Positions 1 through 12,656 of a stretch of 64,000 nt of DNA are shown here, piece by piece (the stretch's first letter is position 1; every line of letters starts with the position of its first letter). The translations under genes were made by a program, and so were the position numbers. The notes below the pieces were generated by a model, which was not told where the DNA came from, did no database searches, and saw only the letters and a program-made list of their open reading frames with translations. This stretch comes from Bolinopsis microptera (lineage: Eukaryota; Ctenophora; Tentaculata; Lobata; Bolinopsidae). Location of the stretch: contig NC_087082.1 of NCBI RefSeq assembly GCF_026151205.1, positions 17,391,401 to 17,455,400 of the forward strand, read 5' to 3'.

Positions 1-87
1 AGCAAACGTGCTCCTTCTCTGTGTCCATCAGCTTGCATTCCCCGCATGAACACCACTCTTCAACGGGACGATGAAGCCTGTCTTGAT

Positions 88-1197
88 TTATGTTAGCGTA
101 CAGAGAGTTGTCAGACTCGGGTAGCTCCAGGTCCTCGTCACTTTCATATGCTGGAGGGTCGACCCATTCGTTATCACTTGGGTGATCTGAACCCGGCTGT
201 AATTCTGGATAAAAATGTCGATAATCCTCTTTTGTGGTCTTTTGAAGACGACATCCACGTTCCCTCGTGTACGAGTTTGCCTGAGCTGGAGCATACGTAT
301 TTTATCGTCACCGAAAGGCACACGGTATAGCTGTCCAAGACCTTAGCACTACTCCCACATTCTGGACACCATTTGAACAATTGAAGTAGTTGGTTCACGG
401 AGACGATCGCCCACCAAAAATCAGTTAAGATTTTCCTCTTATCTTTTTTCTTCCGGGGTCCAGATGGCTTGATTCGTGGACGGTGGGAGGAAGGGGGGGC
501 AGTAGTCAGAGTCAGAGTCAGATTCAGAAGTTTCAAAGTCAGAATCGGAGTCTGATAGTGATGAGCTATTTCCATCATCAGGAAGCCAATGCATATCATC
601 TTCACTATCACTATTATCATGTTCAGTTGGAGCATCGTTCAAATTAGGATCCTGATCCACCGTGTGGATTTCCGAGTATCCTGGCTGGGAGCTTCGTTTT
701 CATTTTTCCGCAAAATCTTCACTACTGTTTGCCGCAGGCACTGTGTAGGGATACGCACTGGTGTCTATAGACGATCTAAACTCGTGCATTTCCTTCAGCA
801 CCCGCCGATTTATTCGTGCTCTCTTGCTCGGAATATCGTCTTGCTCCGAAAGGACTGCACCCCCAATGAACAGCTGCAACTCGTCCCTTTCTGGGTGGGT
901 ATTGGGAACAGCGTCTTCCCGAAGTCTTAGCCTTCATACGTTTTCTGTAGCCAGTTGTCTTCATGAAGTTAAAATCACCAAAATTATAATCTGATCACTG
1001 AAGTGGTCCGAACACACCTTGTAGTTTTCATTTTGGTCTTCGAAACATGTTAGGTTGTCGATTTATCCTCAGGTCCCATCTCTTTCTCATTTTGTCGTCT
1101 GTGGGAACGCAGTGAATATCAAAAACTGTCGTCCAGGCCGCTTACTGTTCTGACCACTTCTGTGTGTACAACCCCCTACCACACACGAAGAAGGCAT
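88..1197 (-). pseudogene. Degenerate THAP zinc-finger gene, possibly transposase-derived
   Basis: Read on the minus strand. The ATG at 1197 opens MPSSCVVGGCTHRSGQ, which matches the start of THAP DNA-binding domains (C-x-x-x-C pair). Further along, near 990-1020, a VCSDHFSD segment supplies the C..H half of the C2CH site, but in another frame. The reading then moves frame at least twice more through an acidic Ser/Asp-rich linker (about 480-660) to a KWCPECGSS...KYVC segment (about 270-400) like the Cys-rich region that follows THAP in some transposon-related proteins. At least three frame changes without obvious splice sites indicate a pseudogene, or base errors in the assembly. Kolobok-type DNA transposases carry THAP domains, but I cannot prove that family here. 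The gene probably continues off the left edge. Confidence 0.6.
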
Positions 1198-2170
1198 CTT
1201 GGAGTCCGGATTCGTTGTAGAAGTTATACTTGTAGCTGCTAACAACCTTATATTTCCATAGGAACCACTGTACTGCAAGAATTTTTTTGGATGACAGGTT
1301 AATCGAATAATAATGCTTATTCTGATACGATATTATTTATAGAAGGTACACCGCGTTCAAAAGACTGTCGATCTCACGAATTTTACCACCCGGTATATTC
1401 AAACTTCGATGCTCGGGCATGGCACAGTAGCTCGGTTGAACGATGGATTTTTGCCATGCTGTAGGTACTTTTTACACGGTACCACATCAAAAGGTACGGT
1501 AGATATTGTTAAGTTAACACGGCAAGTTAGTATGTACAAAGAAAATACGGTAGATACTGTTAACCTTGAAGTTGACCCGATATTACATTGAAAAAGCACG
1601 AAAGAAAACAGTCCTGCTGTGAGAAAACTCGTAAACTAATACAGTAGTCACTACAATTGAAAAGCAATTGCCTAGTTTCTGATTTATCCGCCAAAAAATA
1701 GATAAGAAAACATAACGATGGTTTATGCCAATTATTACCGTTTAACCGCTTATTGGTTTACTGGAGAAATGAACATAAAATCGTCTCTACAGTACACTCA
1801 GGTCAAAAACCCGGAACAAAACAAACAACCACAACTGGAGATATGCGATGATTTAGTAATCTGTTTCACTGTTTATACACGTTTAAGTGATTGCCCCCGG
1901 CCAGACATAACCTGTCCATGCCTCCTCATTGCGTGGCTTTGAAATCGATAACGGAGCGCTCTAACTCGGTGTGTGAACTATTTTGGGACCTCTGTGCTGG
2001 TGGGAATTGAGAAGCATGTTGTAACAGGGCGTATAAGGCGGGTCATGAACGTAAATTAAAATAAATCGATTTTAAATGATGACGATCGCTGGCTATAAGA
2101 GGCTTGGTGACTTTTTCTACTATTTCGAGGTGTTTGTTCGTGGGAAATGGGAATATATATTAAGATGTGT
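1198..2170. other. No gene recognised
   Basis: AT-rich sequence with only short open frames that lack recognisable domains. A short direct repeat beginning cggtagata occurs near 1497 and 1549. I see no splice-consistent exon here. Confidence 0.5.
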
Positions 2171-2193
2171 AACCCCCCCCCCCCCCCCCCCCC
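2171..2193 (+). repeat. Poly(C) run
   Basis: An uninterrupted run of about 22 C lies directly upstream of the segment that recurs in degenerate form at 2833. Confidence 0.95.
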
Positions 2194-4110
2194 GGCCTAA
2201 TTTAGTATTGATATCATTATACTTATAAGGAAAATCATAATAATTTCGATCTAAGTGAAACAATTATTCAGTAAAGAAGTGAGACCTGAACATTAAAAAG
2301 GGGGGAATGGGGATTATTTCTTGGGGATTTTAATGAGGAAATTGTATGCATGGCTAAAAGCGTGGTCACACACATTGAGTGTTATTATCGTTATAGTTTA
2401 ACGTTGATAGTAGAGGCTGTGTTTCCTGGTGCGCTCACTACTCTTTACACCATCTTGGTCCATAGCTCATGTTTAGAAACTTCAGTGCGTATCATTAGGC
2501 CTGACATCACAGCTCAACGGTACTCACAGAGGACGCAGTACGGGGGTGGAGGGTTTTCCGGAGCAAGTAGCTCACAGCTCATTGCCGCGATCTGAGAGCC
2601 AACCAGATCCTTGTATGAGGTAGGTTACCTAATATGAGTATTCTGTTGGCTCTCAGATAAAGATAACTCGGGGTAACGATCTGGGAAAGTTCACGATTGG
2701 CGGCCACTCTAACTAATGGTGTGGCAAATGTGGCCCTTATATTATGTACTTGAAGATTCTGTTGCAACTCCTTGTGGCCCTGGGCTTAAAGTATTTTAAA
2801 CCTATCATTGTTATAGATGGTGTAACCCCCTAATTTAGTATTGTTTCCATTACTTATTATAAGAAAAATCATAATAATTTCGATCTAAGGTAACAATTAT
2901 TCAGTAAAGAAGTGAGACCTGAAACATTAAAAAGGGGGGAATTTGGGGGGGGGATATTTTTTTGGGGTTTTTAAATGATAAAATTGTATGCGGGCTAAAA
3001 GGGCCGTGGTTCACCACCTTTTATTTTATTACTTTTTAAAGTTTAAAATTGAAAGTAACTTTTTTTTCCTGGTGCGTCATACTCTTTACACCATCTTGGT
3101 CCTCCCCCATGTTAAGAAATTTCAGTGAGTATCATTAGGCCCCCTACATCACAGTCAACGTCCCAAACCCGAGGACCTTTGCGGGGGGGGTTTTTTTTTT
3201 TTCCCGGAGCAATGCTCACACCCCATTGCCACGATCTGAGACCCAACCGATCCCGAAAGAGGGGTAGGTTTTTCCTAATTTTTTATATTTGGTTGGCTCT
3301 CGATTAAAGAAACTGGGGAAAAAGATTTTGGAAATTTCACGTTTTTGGCCCCCCACTCTAAAAAAGGGTGGCCACATGGGGCCCCCTTATATAAGTACTG
3401 AAGTCCTCTTTGAAATCCTTGTGGCCCGGGGCCCCCTTTTAATTTTTAAACATATATTGTTTTGGGGGAAAGCCCTGGCATGGTCTAGTAATATGTCTTT
3501 TGTCCCCGCAATGCACATACTATATTTTTCACACGTACTCTCCTTAAAAACTAAATTTTCGATAAAATCCCCCCCTTCAAACCCCTAAAGTCCAGTACCG
3601 TCTCTATTTTCACTACCCAAGTTTAGGACCTTTTTAAAATACCCCGCAAAAACCAACCCTTTTAAATTCCTTGCTTTTACAAACAAAAAATTTACCAAAC
3701 GACTCTGAAAATCTTATTTTTTCTCTCGTATCTTTAAAACCACATCCTGAAAATTTTTTTTGGTTTTTAGTCCCCCTTTATGCCAGAGGGAGCGTAACAA
3801 TTTAATTAGTGTAACACGAAACGGCCCCTTTAATGTCACATAGCTGGTACTTGTTATTCTGATTTGCCCCCCATTTTTTGGGAAAGGTCCCGCCCTAATG
3901 TCATGGATGGGTTTACGACAGTAGGGGGGTGGTTTAAAGGCCAATTAGCGCAGTTTTTTCGCGCAATAAAATGACCTCATATCAAAGTCAACTTTTTTAG
4001 GGGCCCCCAACCACGTCTGAGAGCCGACCAGGATCTCTAACAAAAGAATCGGGAAAGCTCACGTTTTTTGGCAGCTACTCTAGCCCTTTTTTTCTTTAGA
4101 CTTCTCCGCC
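2194..4110 (+). repeat. Segment repeated as homopolymer-inflated degenerate copies
   Basis: The segment 2194-2790 reappears at about 2830-3445 in the same order: taatttagtatt, then cagtaaagaagtgagacctg, then the ctgagagccaacc motif, then ccttgtggccc. The second copy is full of expanded G, C, T and A runs and small indels. A third partial copy, recognisable by ctgagagccgacc and gggaaagctcacg, lies at about 4013-4090. The way the copies differ (run-length changes rather than scattered substitutions) resembles unpolished long reads more than normal repeat decay, so local assembly error is likely. No coding potential is seen. Confidence 0.7.
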
Positions 4111-7100
4111 AAAACCAAAGACCTCTTTTAAAAAACCTTTACATTGTTTTTGTGGGAAGAGCCAGAGGCCCCCAAATTGTAAAATGGTTAATTTTCACGG
4201 GGCCCCTTGTCATTTTGTCACTGCACGGCCAAAATAACTCTTTAAAAAAGAACAGACTTGACAAAACGCGAAGCAAGTGGGAGTATCGTGCTCTAAGTTA
4301 TCTGTCATATCCATACCGGACCGTTTCTTGTTTTTTTCCTTGATTTTTATCCCTCCTGTCTGTTTCCAAAGAAGCGTCGTAGTTCCCCAAAGAAAGAAAA
4401 CACCATCTTGCGATCTTTTGATTCTAATTGTCTGGGGTCTTTTGGTTTTTTCGTCCCCATCTTTCAATTAACCAAATTTAAAGATTTTTAATTCCCCCCC
4501 ATATCTTTAAATCAATGAAACATTTTTTATCTTTAAAAAAAAAGAAGTTTCAAAATTGTTTTTTTTTTTAACCTTTAAAGGGGCCATTCATTTCTTACTT
4601 CCTCCCCCAGTAAAACCAAAACTCACAAATGAATGAAAAGGGAGGGGGGCCGGGGGGGGGGGGGGCCAAAGGGGGGGGGGGGGGGGCCCCGGGGGGGAGG
4701 GGTCGAGGGCCCCAGGGGGAGGGGCCGAGGGGGAGGGGGCAAGAACGGAAAAATAAAAACCCTCCCAAAACCCCGAACTCACTGAAAATTTGGTTTTTTT
4801 TGATTTGGGACCATTTGGCGTAAAGGAGCCGTTGTGAAGAGTGGTTCTCTAGATGGTATCTAGATACTATCCTCACTGTTGTGGTGTTAGAGAACAGACC
4901 CGCTCCCACTGAACACTCGTAACTTAGGTCGTACACCTGCAGTCATGGTTCTTATCACTTCGTGTTTGGAAAATAGTATTTACCTCAGAAATGTTGGTAG
5001 TGCCATTAGGTGTAACTATGGTAACTAGACAACGAAGTAAAGGGATTATTTTGCAAATTTATACTATCAGGAACAACAGATTTGTTCATCTTACTATATA
5101 AAGCGAGACGATATATATGGATGTGTTTATCCGTACCATTTTACTGACACCAGGGCATCAACTTTAACGTGACCTTTCCGCAAAAACCGTATTAAAAGAT
5201 ATACAACTGGAAACCTTTTTGACTGAGTCAAATGCTTTAATAGCCTTCAAATCAGCATGAAAAAATAAAAAATTGGTCAAGGGAATAGGAGTTTTAGAGC
5301 CCACAAAATTTGGACCCCCAAGTAGTGGTGGTCAAAAACGCGAATTAATTAGGTAATAATTATTTTAGTCTCTTGATTCTTGACACCATTTTAGGATTAT
5401 ACGGGTTCCTGCTAGTTAGATTAAGTTTTAAGGGCTAGCAAAATCGAAGCAGCGAAGTTAATGGTGCGAAATCTTCAAGACCCAAAATGACATGAATAAT
5501 AAGTAGATGACTTACTTTGTCAGGCCCGCAATTTGCCCCTGGGCACACTTGAGATGAGGGGGGGACCAGCCCCAGAGGCGTAGCAAAGGTCGATACCAGC
5601 ACTCCAGTGAGGTCTTACCTGGATAGAGTGAGTATTTGATGATAAAAAAACAAATTAATAGTTAAAAAACTAAACTAAAAAAAAACTAATTTTATAGTTT
5701 CACATACAGATTGGTATAAAATTCCGGCAATTTAGTCTTCTAATTAGTTCAATACAGGCCAAGGCGAATAAATAAAAGATATAGTGATCAATGAGACTAT
5801 AGACTGAAAAACGAGGTCGTTGATACCCTTGCGATTACTGCTTGCCAATTGCGTATGCTCAAGCGTTGAGGCTGTGTCTCATTGCTGTAATCAAACATAA
5901 GGGGATGAAGACTTCTCGCAGCCTCGTGAGCTTCATACTGACATGCTGCACCCTCTCCTGAGCGAGGGAGATTGGGTTATGGTACCCAATATTATGGTAA
6001 AAGAGCATCTTTTATCATCCTTTAAATGAATATAAACCGAATAACCAAAAGGCATGGTAAAACATGAATGGCTTTACTTCTGTTGAGAGAATACGAGAGG
6101 GTAGACAGTAAGGTTGACCACCACAAACTTGACATACAGCACAATTCTTCCAGCAGAACTTGCTGACTATCTCACATCTCACGTGTATGGGTAGTTTCCT
6201 ATCCTTCTCATCGCTTGTCATGAAGGTTTTACGGGAAGTTGAAGTGCTGAGATAGGGGAACTGGAGCTTGTAGAACTGGGGGGAAACCGTCTAGTTGGAA
6301 TGCGCAGAAGATGTCTGTAGAGGGGGTTTATGTCGTAGAATGAGAGGGATTGGGAGTGCTGGATCACACCACCTGCAAGGCAGTGTGTTAAGAATTTTTT
6401 GGTTTTTGAGGGGGGTGCAATGAATTTCAGTTTTAATCTTTCGTTGGAAAATCTCTAACGGGTCTAGATAATCGGCTGGGAAGTAAAATGGCCAAAAAAT
6501 ATCGAGTTTGGAAAAAGTTTTTGTGTTTAGATCAATAGTTGTTTGAATTTTAATTTTTTATTCGTAAAAGCAGTAAACAAGTTTTGAAAAGTGATGTTTT
6601 TCTTAAATCTACTGGTACGACTCTCTGTTTGCACCAATGCCAAAAAAGGTTTTGTACCCCCTTATTATTTATAGTTTTAACAGTTCTTACTTTTCAACAG
6701 GATACCAATACAAGGGGGGTTTTTCACAAAAAAAAAACATTTACCTCAAATTACTGACGTTAGATTTGTTTCCTTTATTCAATAAAATTATTTTTTATTT
6801 TTATCATACCACTTTAAAAGGGGAAAGGAAAAACTTTAAGCTACTTGTGACGTAGCTTGGAAGGAATTTTATGGAGTCCAATGGGCAAAAGAGTACCCTT
6901 TAAATTTGGGGTCGATCGACACGTTTTAGACATCGAAGCATTGAGGGTTTATAGCATTTTGAAAGGTAGTGACCCCAAAAGGGTTTTTTATGGAATATTA
7001 GCATCACTACAGAAAAGGGAAAAGGGAGACATCTTCGGAAGACACTAACTGGGAAAAAAGCCCCCGGTCGAGAAGAAGGGGTGGACTGCCCCGGGGTTTC

Positions 7101-8650
7101 AATATTTCAGAAAAAATGGCAGATTGCTTTTAAGATAGCTGACCGGTGCCCCAATCCTTTGGCAAATAGCTCAAATCCTGATGCGATGGGTTTTGGGCAG
7201 TCGGAGGGACAAACAGGTTTTCCACAGTTTTTTGTCGCAAGTAATAAGAAGGGGAGAAAATAATTATAGTGGGGGCTGGGGTCGTTTTCTGTTGACTTTT
7301 TTTTCTGTTGATGGGTTTAAATTTTTTCAAGTTTTTAAAATTACAATCGGGCGGGGGGAAATATTTTTTTTAAAATTTTTTTATTTATTGGGAAAATTTT
7401 ATGAAAAAAATTTAGTCTAGTACGAATTTTTTATTAATAAACTACGTAAAACTATAATGTAAGAAAGTAGATAATTTTTTTATAATTTTTTGGGAAGCAC
7501 CCTTCGACTAAATGGGGAAACGTTCAGACGGCCATACTGCCAGTTGACCTCGATATAGAGAAAAATTTACTTTTTTTAGGACCCAAAATCCCCCCAAAAG
7601 GTTTCCCCAGGGAACTTTTTAAGCGGGCTGTATCCCAAAAGGAATCCACCTCAGTGTCTTCATAGGGAATAACACAATTTACAAATTATGGCCCCTTAGG
7701 GAGTTTTTTTGGGGAACTCCCCCCCAATCAATCAAATTTGATAAAATTATTCAAACAAAAAACGAAAACTGTCCAAAAACGTAGAAATTTTTTTAGTTTT
7801 TTTAAGCGGTAAACAAAAGTTTTGGACAATTTAAAACAATTTTGGGGGAAAAGATTCGGGAAAATGGGGGTACGGAAATTGGGGCCTTAAATTGGAGACA
7901 GTAAATTTGGGAAGGTAAATTTTGGGATTTTTTAAATTGAGATACAGTAAATTGGGGGTTTTAAATAAAGGATACAGAACTAAGGGGTTTTCGGTAAAAA
8001 ATTTTACTTTAAAACTACCTTCCTAATAATTATAAAATTTTCCCTGAAAAATTTTTTTTTGGGGGTAAAATACAGCGAATTTTGGGACGAATAAAAGGAA
8101 AAAATCCTTCTTTTCCCAAAAGTAAATAAATAGAAGTAAATTGTTAATTTTTCCCCTTCATTTGTTATGAAAATCATTCTAATTTTCGAAAATTAATAAT
8201 TGAAAATTAAATTTTTTTTAGATTACTGGTAATTTTTAAATTTAACGCCAGATATAATATTTTAAAGTTTAATAAATGGGAAGTTAAAAAAAAGGAAGGT
8301 TTTTAAAAAAATTACCCCGTTACCCCAAGTTTTATTAAATTGGTTTTTTCAGGGTTTTTTTTTAAAAACCTTAAAAACCTTAAAAATGGGGGTAAAAAAC
8401 CCCAAATTTTTTTTTTAGAGGCCGCAAGGTTCGCAAGGAAAAATTAAAATCCACTGAGTTTGTGGGGAAGGCACATAAACCCAAAAGCAAAATACACAAG
8501 TTTTTTATTTTAAAAACTACTTTGCTAATTACATTATCACATTTCCTAAAATATCGAAATTGGGAATTGCCCCCCACCAATCCTTTTAAAGGATTTCTTT
8601 TTTCAGAAGATTAAGAAGGGTTTTTTTTTAAAAGGCCTACACAAACCCTG
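4111..8650. other. Low-confidence homopolymer-rich stretch, no gene seen
   Basis: This stretch is dominated by inflated runs of T, A, G and C, most visibly at 4480-4800 and 6400-8650. Between about 4800 and 6400 the sequence looks more normal but contains no exon I can support. A loose tandem pattern around 7860-7990 repeats words such as gacagtaaattt and gatacagtaaattg. The longer open frames here are Gly/Pro translations of G/C runs. Confidence 0.5.
4640..4740 (+). repeat. G-rich low-complexity tract
   Basis: Consecutive G runs of 7-16 bases separated by cc, ccaaa or gccccg. On the plus strand this would be a strong G-quadruplex former if real. It sits inside a stretch where run lengths are doubtful. 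Confidence 0.85.
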
Positions 8651-8723
8651 GTGTGGGGATAGGCTGTAGTGTTCTCACAGTGGGAAGTTTCAGCTTTCAC
8701 CAACATCGTAAAAGTACCCCCAG

Positions 8724-9420
<697 letters not shown>

Positions 9421-10102
9421 GAGTTCCTACCTGGACCACACATCTGATACTTACTCAGTCAGCAGCTGACTAAGATAGACTCTAAGAAAAGAACTTTAAA
9501 CTTGAAGTATGGTCCTGAGCACAGCATTATTTTGTATATCCTGGATTGTGGACAGTACGTCATAAGATTTAACAAAGTATTCTGAATTGTTGGTTGTTTG
9601 ATTTCGATTTCACAGAATTTGTTGCAAATGATATATACAAATTGATCGACTTTTGATTTTATTTTGCTCATAAAATATGGTACCTTGGAGGTTCTTCATG
9701 GACGGTCGACGGACATTATTAGAGTACTGACAAATAGAGTCGTGCATAACTGTTCCTACTTGCAATAAAGTCCGTCCTAGTAGGGCCTTGAAAGTATTAG
9801 GGCTTAATTTGTTTTACTACTTACGTCCCTGAGTTATTATTTTTAAGGTATATTGTGTTGTATTTGATATTTAAATTGTTCGATTTATTCAGTATTTTAT
9901 GAGAACTGATATTACGTGTCTCATTTCAACCAAGAATGAAATAAATTTCAAGGTATGTTCTTATCTCAGATTAATAAAAAAACAAAAAGCGCACAGAGAC
10001 TCAAACGTTAAAGACGGATCTGTTTCATCTAATCCTGGACCAGGCAAAAGTCCTGCTCACATTGGGACGTCCGCTCGGTTTCTCGATGTAATCCGACTTA
10101 TA
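9421..10102. other. No gene recognised
   Basis: AT-rich sequence of ordinary complexity. It ends in the TTATA (10098-10102) that forms the left target duplication of the next element. No domain-bearing frame or splice-consistent exon is seen. Confidence 0.5.
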
Positions 10103-10377
10103 TGGTCCTAAATAACACTAATTAATCGGGTACACTTTTTCACCAGTGGGGCATTTCTCGGAATCACGCCCTTTTTGACCGCACCCATATCGCGACCCCC
10201 ACTATAAATTATCTCGGCTTCTGATTGAGATACAGACCTCAGGCATGAACCAAAATGTGCCCAGGATGCATGTTTATATTAGTGCTATGAAGATACTTAA
10301 GGCCTAAGAGACTTATTTTTTGAGAAATCGCCAAAAATCCGATTTTACTATATAACAGCCTCGCAAGTAACAATTAT

Positions 10378-11088
10378 TACATTTATTTCAAGATATCATA
10401 GCTTCTGATTGGAGCTAAGCGCTCATCTTGGGCATTAAAATGGTCAGAATCATCATATTAAGTGGGGTAGAGCATGGTTTTAAAGTCTTGAGACTTCAGG
10501 TTGTTGAGTTATTAGGTCAGATCCCATTTTTATGCTCTCGCCAGTAGCGATTGATGCACTTATTTCAAGATATCTCAGCTTCTGATTGGAGCTAAGCGTT
10601 CATCTTGGGCATTGGAATGGTCAGAATCATCACATTGAGTGGGGTAGAGCATAGTTTTAAAGTCTTTAGACTTCAGGTTGTTGAGTTATTAGGTCAGATC
10701 CCATTTTTACGCTCTCGCGAGTAGCGATTGATGCACTTATTTCAAGATATCTCAGCTTCTGATTGGAGCTAAGCGTTCATCTTGGGCATTGGAATGGTCA
10801 GAATCATCACATTGAGTGTGGTAGAGCACACAGTTTTAAAGTCTTGAGACTTCAGGTTGTTGAGTTATTAGGTCAGATCCCATTTTTACGCTCTCGCGAG
10901 TAGCGATTGATGCACTTATTTCAAGATATCTCAGCTTCTGATTGGAGCTAAGCGTTCATCTTGGGCATTGGAATGGTCAGAATCATCACATTGAGTGTGG
11001 TAGAGCACATAGTTTTAAAGTCTTGAGACTTCAGGTTGTTGAGTTATTAGGTCAGATCCCATTTTTACGCTCTCGCAAGTAGCGATTG
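10378..11088 (+). repeat. Left-arm tandem array, four units of about 178 bp
   Basis: Units start near 10378, 10557, 10736 and 10917, each carrying ttatttcaagatatc, then ggagctaagcg, then tcaggttgttgagttattag and ctctcgcgagtagcg. The units are highly similar to each other. The same unit is present in inverse orientation at 11170-11960. Confidence 0.85.
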
Positions 11089-11169
11089 CCAAGAAATATC
11101 AATAAAATTTCACTAAAACCTCTAGCCCTAGGAACATTCATTACCCCACTTAATTTGATCATTCTGACC

Positions 11170-11960
11170 ATTTTAATGCCCATGATAAGCGCTTAGCTTC
11201 AATCAAAAGCTGAGATATCTTGTAATAAGTGTGTCAATCGCTACTCGCGAGAGTGTAAAAATATGTTTTAACCTAATAATTCAACAACCTGAAGTCTGAA
11301 GACTTTGAAACCACGCTCTACCCCACTCAATGTGATGATTCTGACCATTTCAATGCCCAAGATGAACGCTTAGCTCCAATCAGAAGCTGAGATATCTTGA
11401 AATAAGTGCATCAATCGCTACTCGCGAGAGCGTAAAAAATGGGATCTGACCTAATAACTCAACAACCTTAAGTCTCAAGACTTTAAAACTATGCTCTACC
11501 CCACTCAATGCGATGATTCTGACCATTCCAATGCCCAAGATGAACGCTTAGCTCCAATCAGAAGCTGAGATATCTTGAAATAAGTGCATCAATCGCTACT
11601 CGCGAGAGCGTAAAAATGGGATCTGACCTAATAACTCAACAACCTGAAGTTCCAAGACTTTAAAACTATGCTCTACCCCACTCAATGTGATGATTCTGAC
11701 CATTTCAATGCCCAAGATGAACGCTTAGCTCCAATCAGAAGCTGAGATATCTTGAAATAAGTGCATCAATCGCTACTCGTGAGAGCATAAAAATGGGATC
11801 TGACCTAATAACTCAACAACCTGAAGTCTCAAGAATTTAAAACCATGCTCTACCCCACTCAATATGATGATTTTGACCATTTTAATGCCCAAGATGAGCG
11901 CTTAGCTCCAATCAGAAGCTAAAATATCTTGAAATAAGTGTAATAATTGTTACTGCGAGA
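11170..11960 (-). repeat. Right-arm tandem array, about five inverted 178-bp units
   Basis: This is the complement of the left-arm unit, with copies of gatatcttgaaataagtgca near 11215, 11390, 11568, 11746 and 11923. The right arm has one more unit than the left, so the palindrome arms have exchanged or gained units independently. Confidence 0.85.
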
Positions 11961-12656
11961 CTGTTATATAGTAAAATCGGACTTTTGGCGAAATTTCTCA
12001 AAAACTAAGTCCCTTAACATGCACCTTAGACACATTTTGGTATATGTTTAAGGTCTGTATCTCAATCAGAAGCTGAGATAATCTATGGTGGGGTCGCGAA
12101 ATGGGCGCGGTCAAAAAGGGCGTGATTCCGAGAAATGCCCCACTGGTGAAAAAGTGTACCCGAGTAATTAGTGTTATTTAGGACCATTATATAGTATAGA
12201 TTTCGCCACTGGCCAGTTTTAAATTATTAAGTTATTAATATTATTGATTAGATTGGGTATTAATTGTTTTGAATTCTATGTCCATTGAGCGATTCGAAAA
12301 ATTATACCATTAATTTGACCAAAACCCATAATCATGGGTAGAGTGGACCGCTGCCAGTGTCTCTCTTTCCCAAACAAAAGGAAATGATATTAATTTGATT
12401 GACCGTTCTCAAATGCAAAATGATACCGAGAATGAAATCGGTCGCTCGCTTTTCCCATTCATTCACGGCTTACGAATTGTAATAAGTTTCGATTGATTAG
12501 GTACATCAATCAGATGCTGTAAAAATCTCTTTGGGTTGCGTTCGGGTCGATACCTAGTATTTCGGGGTAAGGGTGGTAGTTATTACTTATTGCATTAGCT
12601 GAAGTTTATTGAATCTTTATTGCCGAGTACAGCTGCCTTTGGGTAGTTCTTCTTAA

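Larger units (their letters stand above)
10103..12186. mobile_element. Foldback DNA element with TTATA target duplication
   Basis: The ends are inverted repeats beginning TGGTCCTAAATAACACTAAT at 10103 and ending in the complement at 12186. Both flanks are the 5-bp word TTATA (10098-10102 and 12187-12191), a clean target-site duplication. The terminal inverted parts (about 10103-10375 and 11945-12186) enclose inverted arrays of a 178-bp unit. There is no open frame large enough for a transposase, so this is a non-autonomous element. The terminal-repeat sequence does not let me assign a superfamily. Confidence 0.8.
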
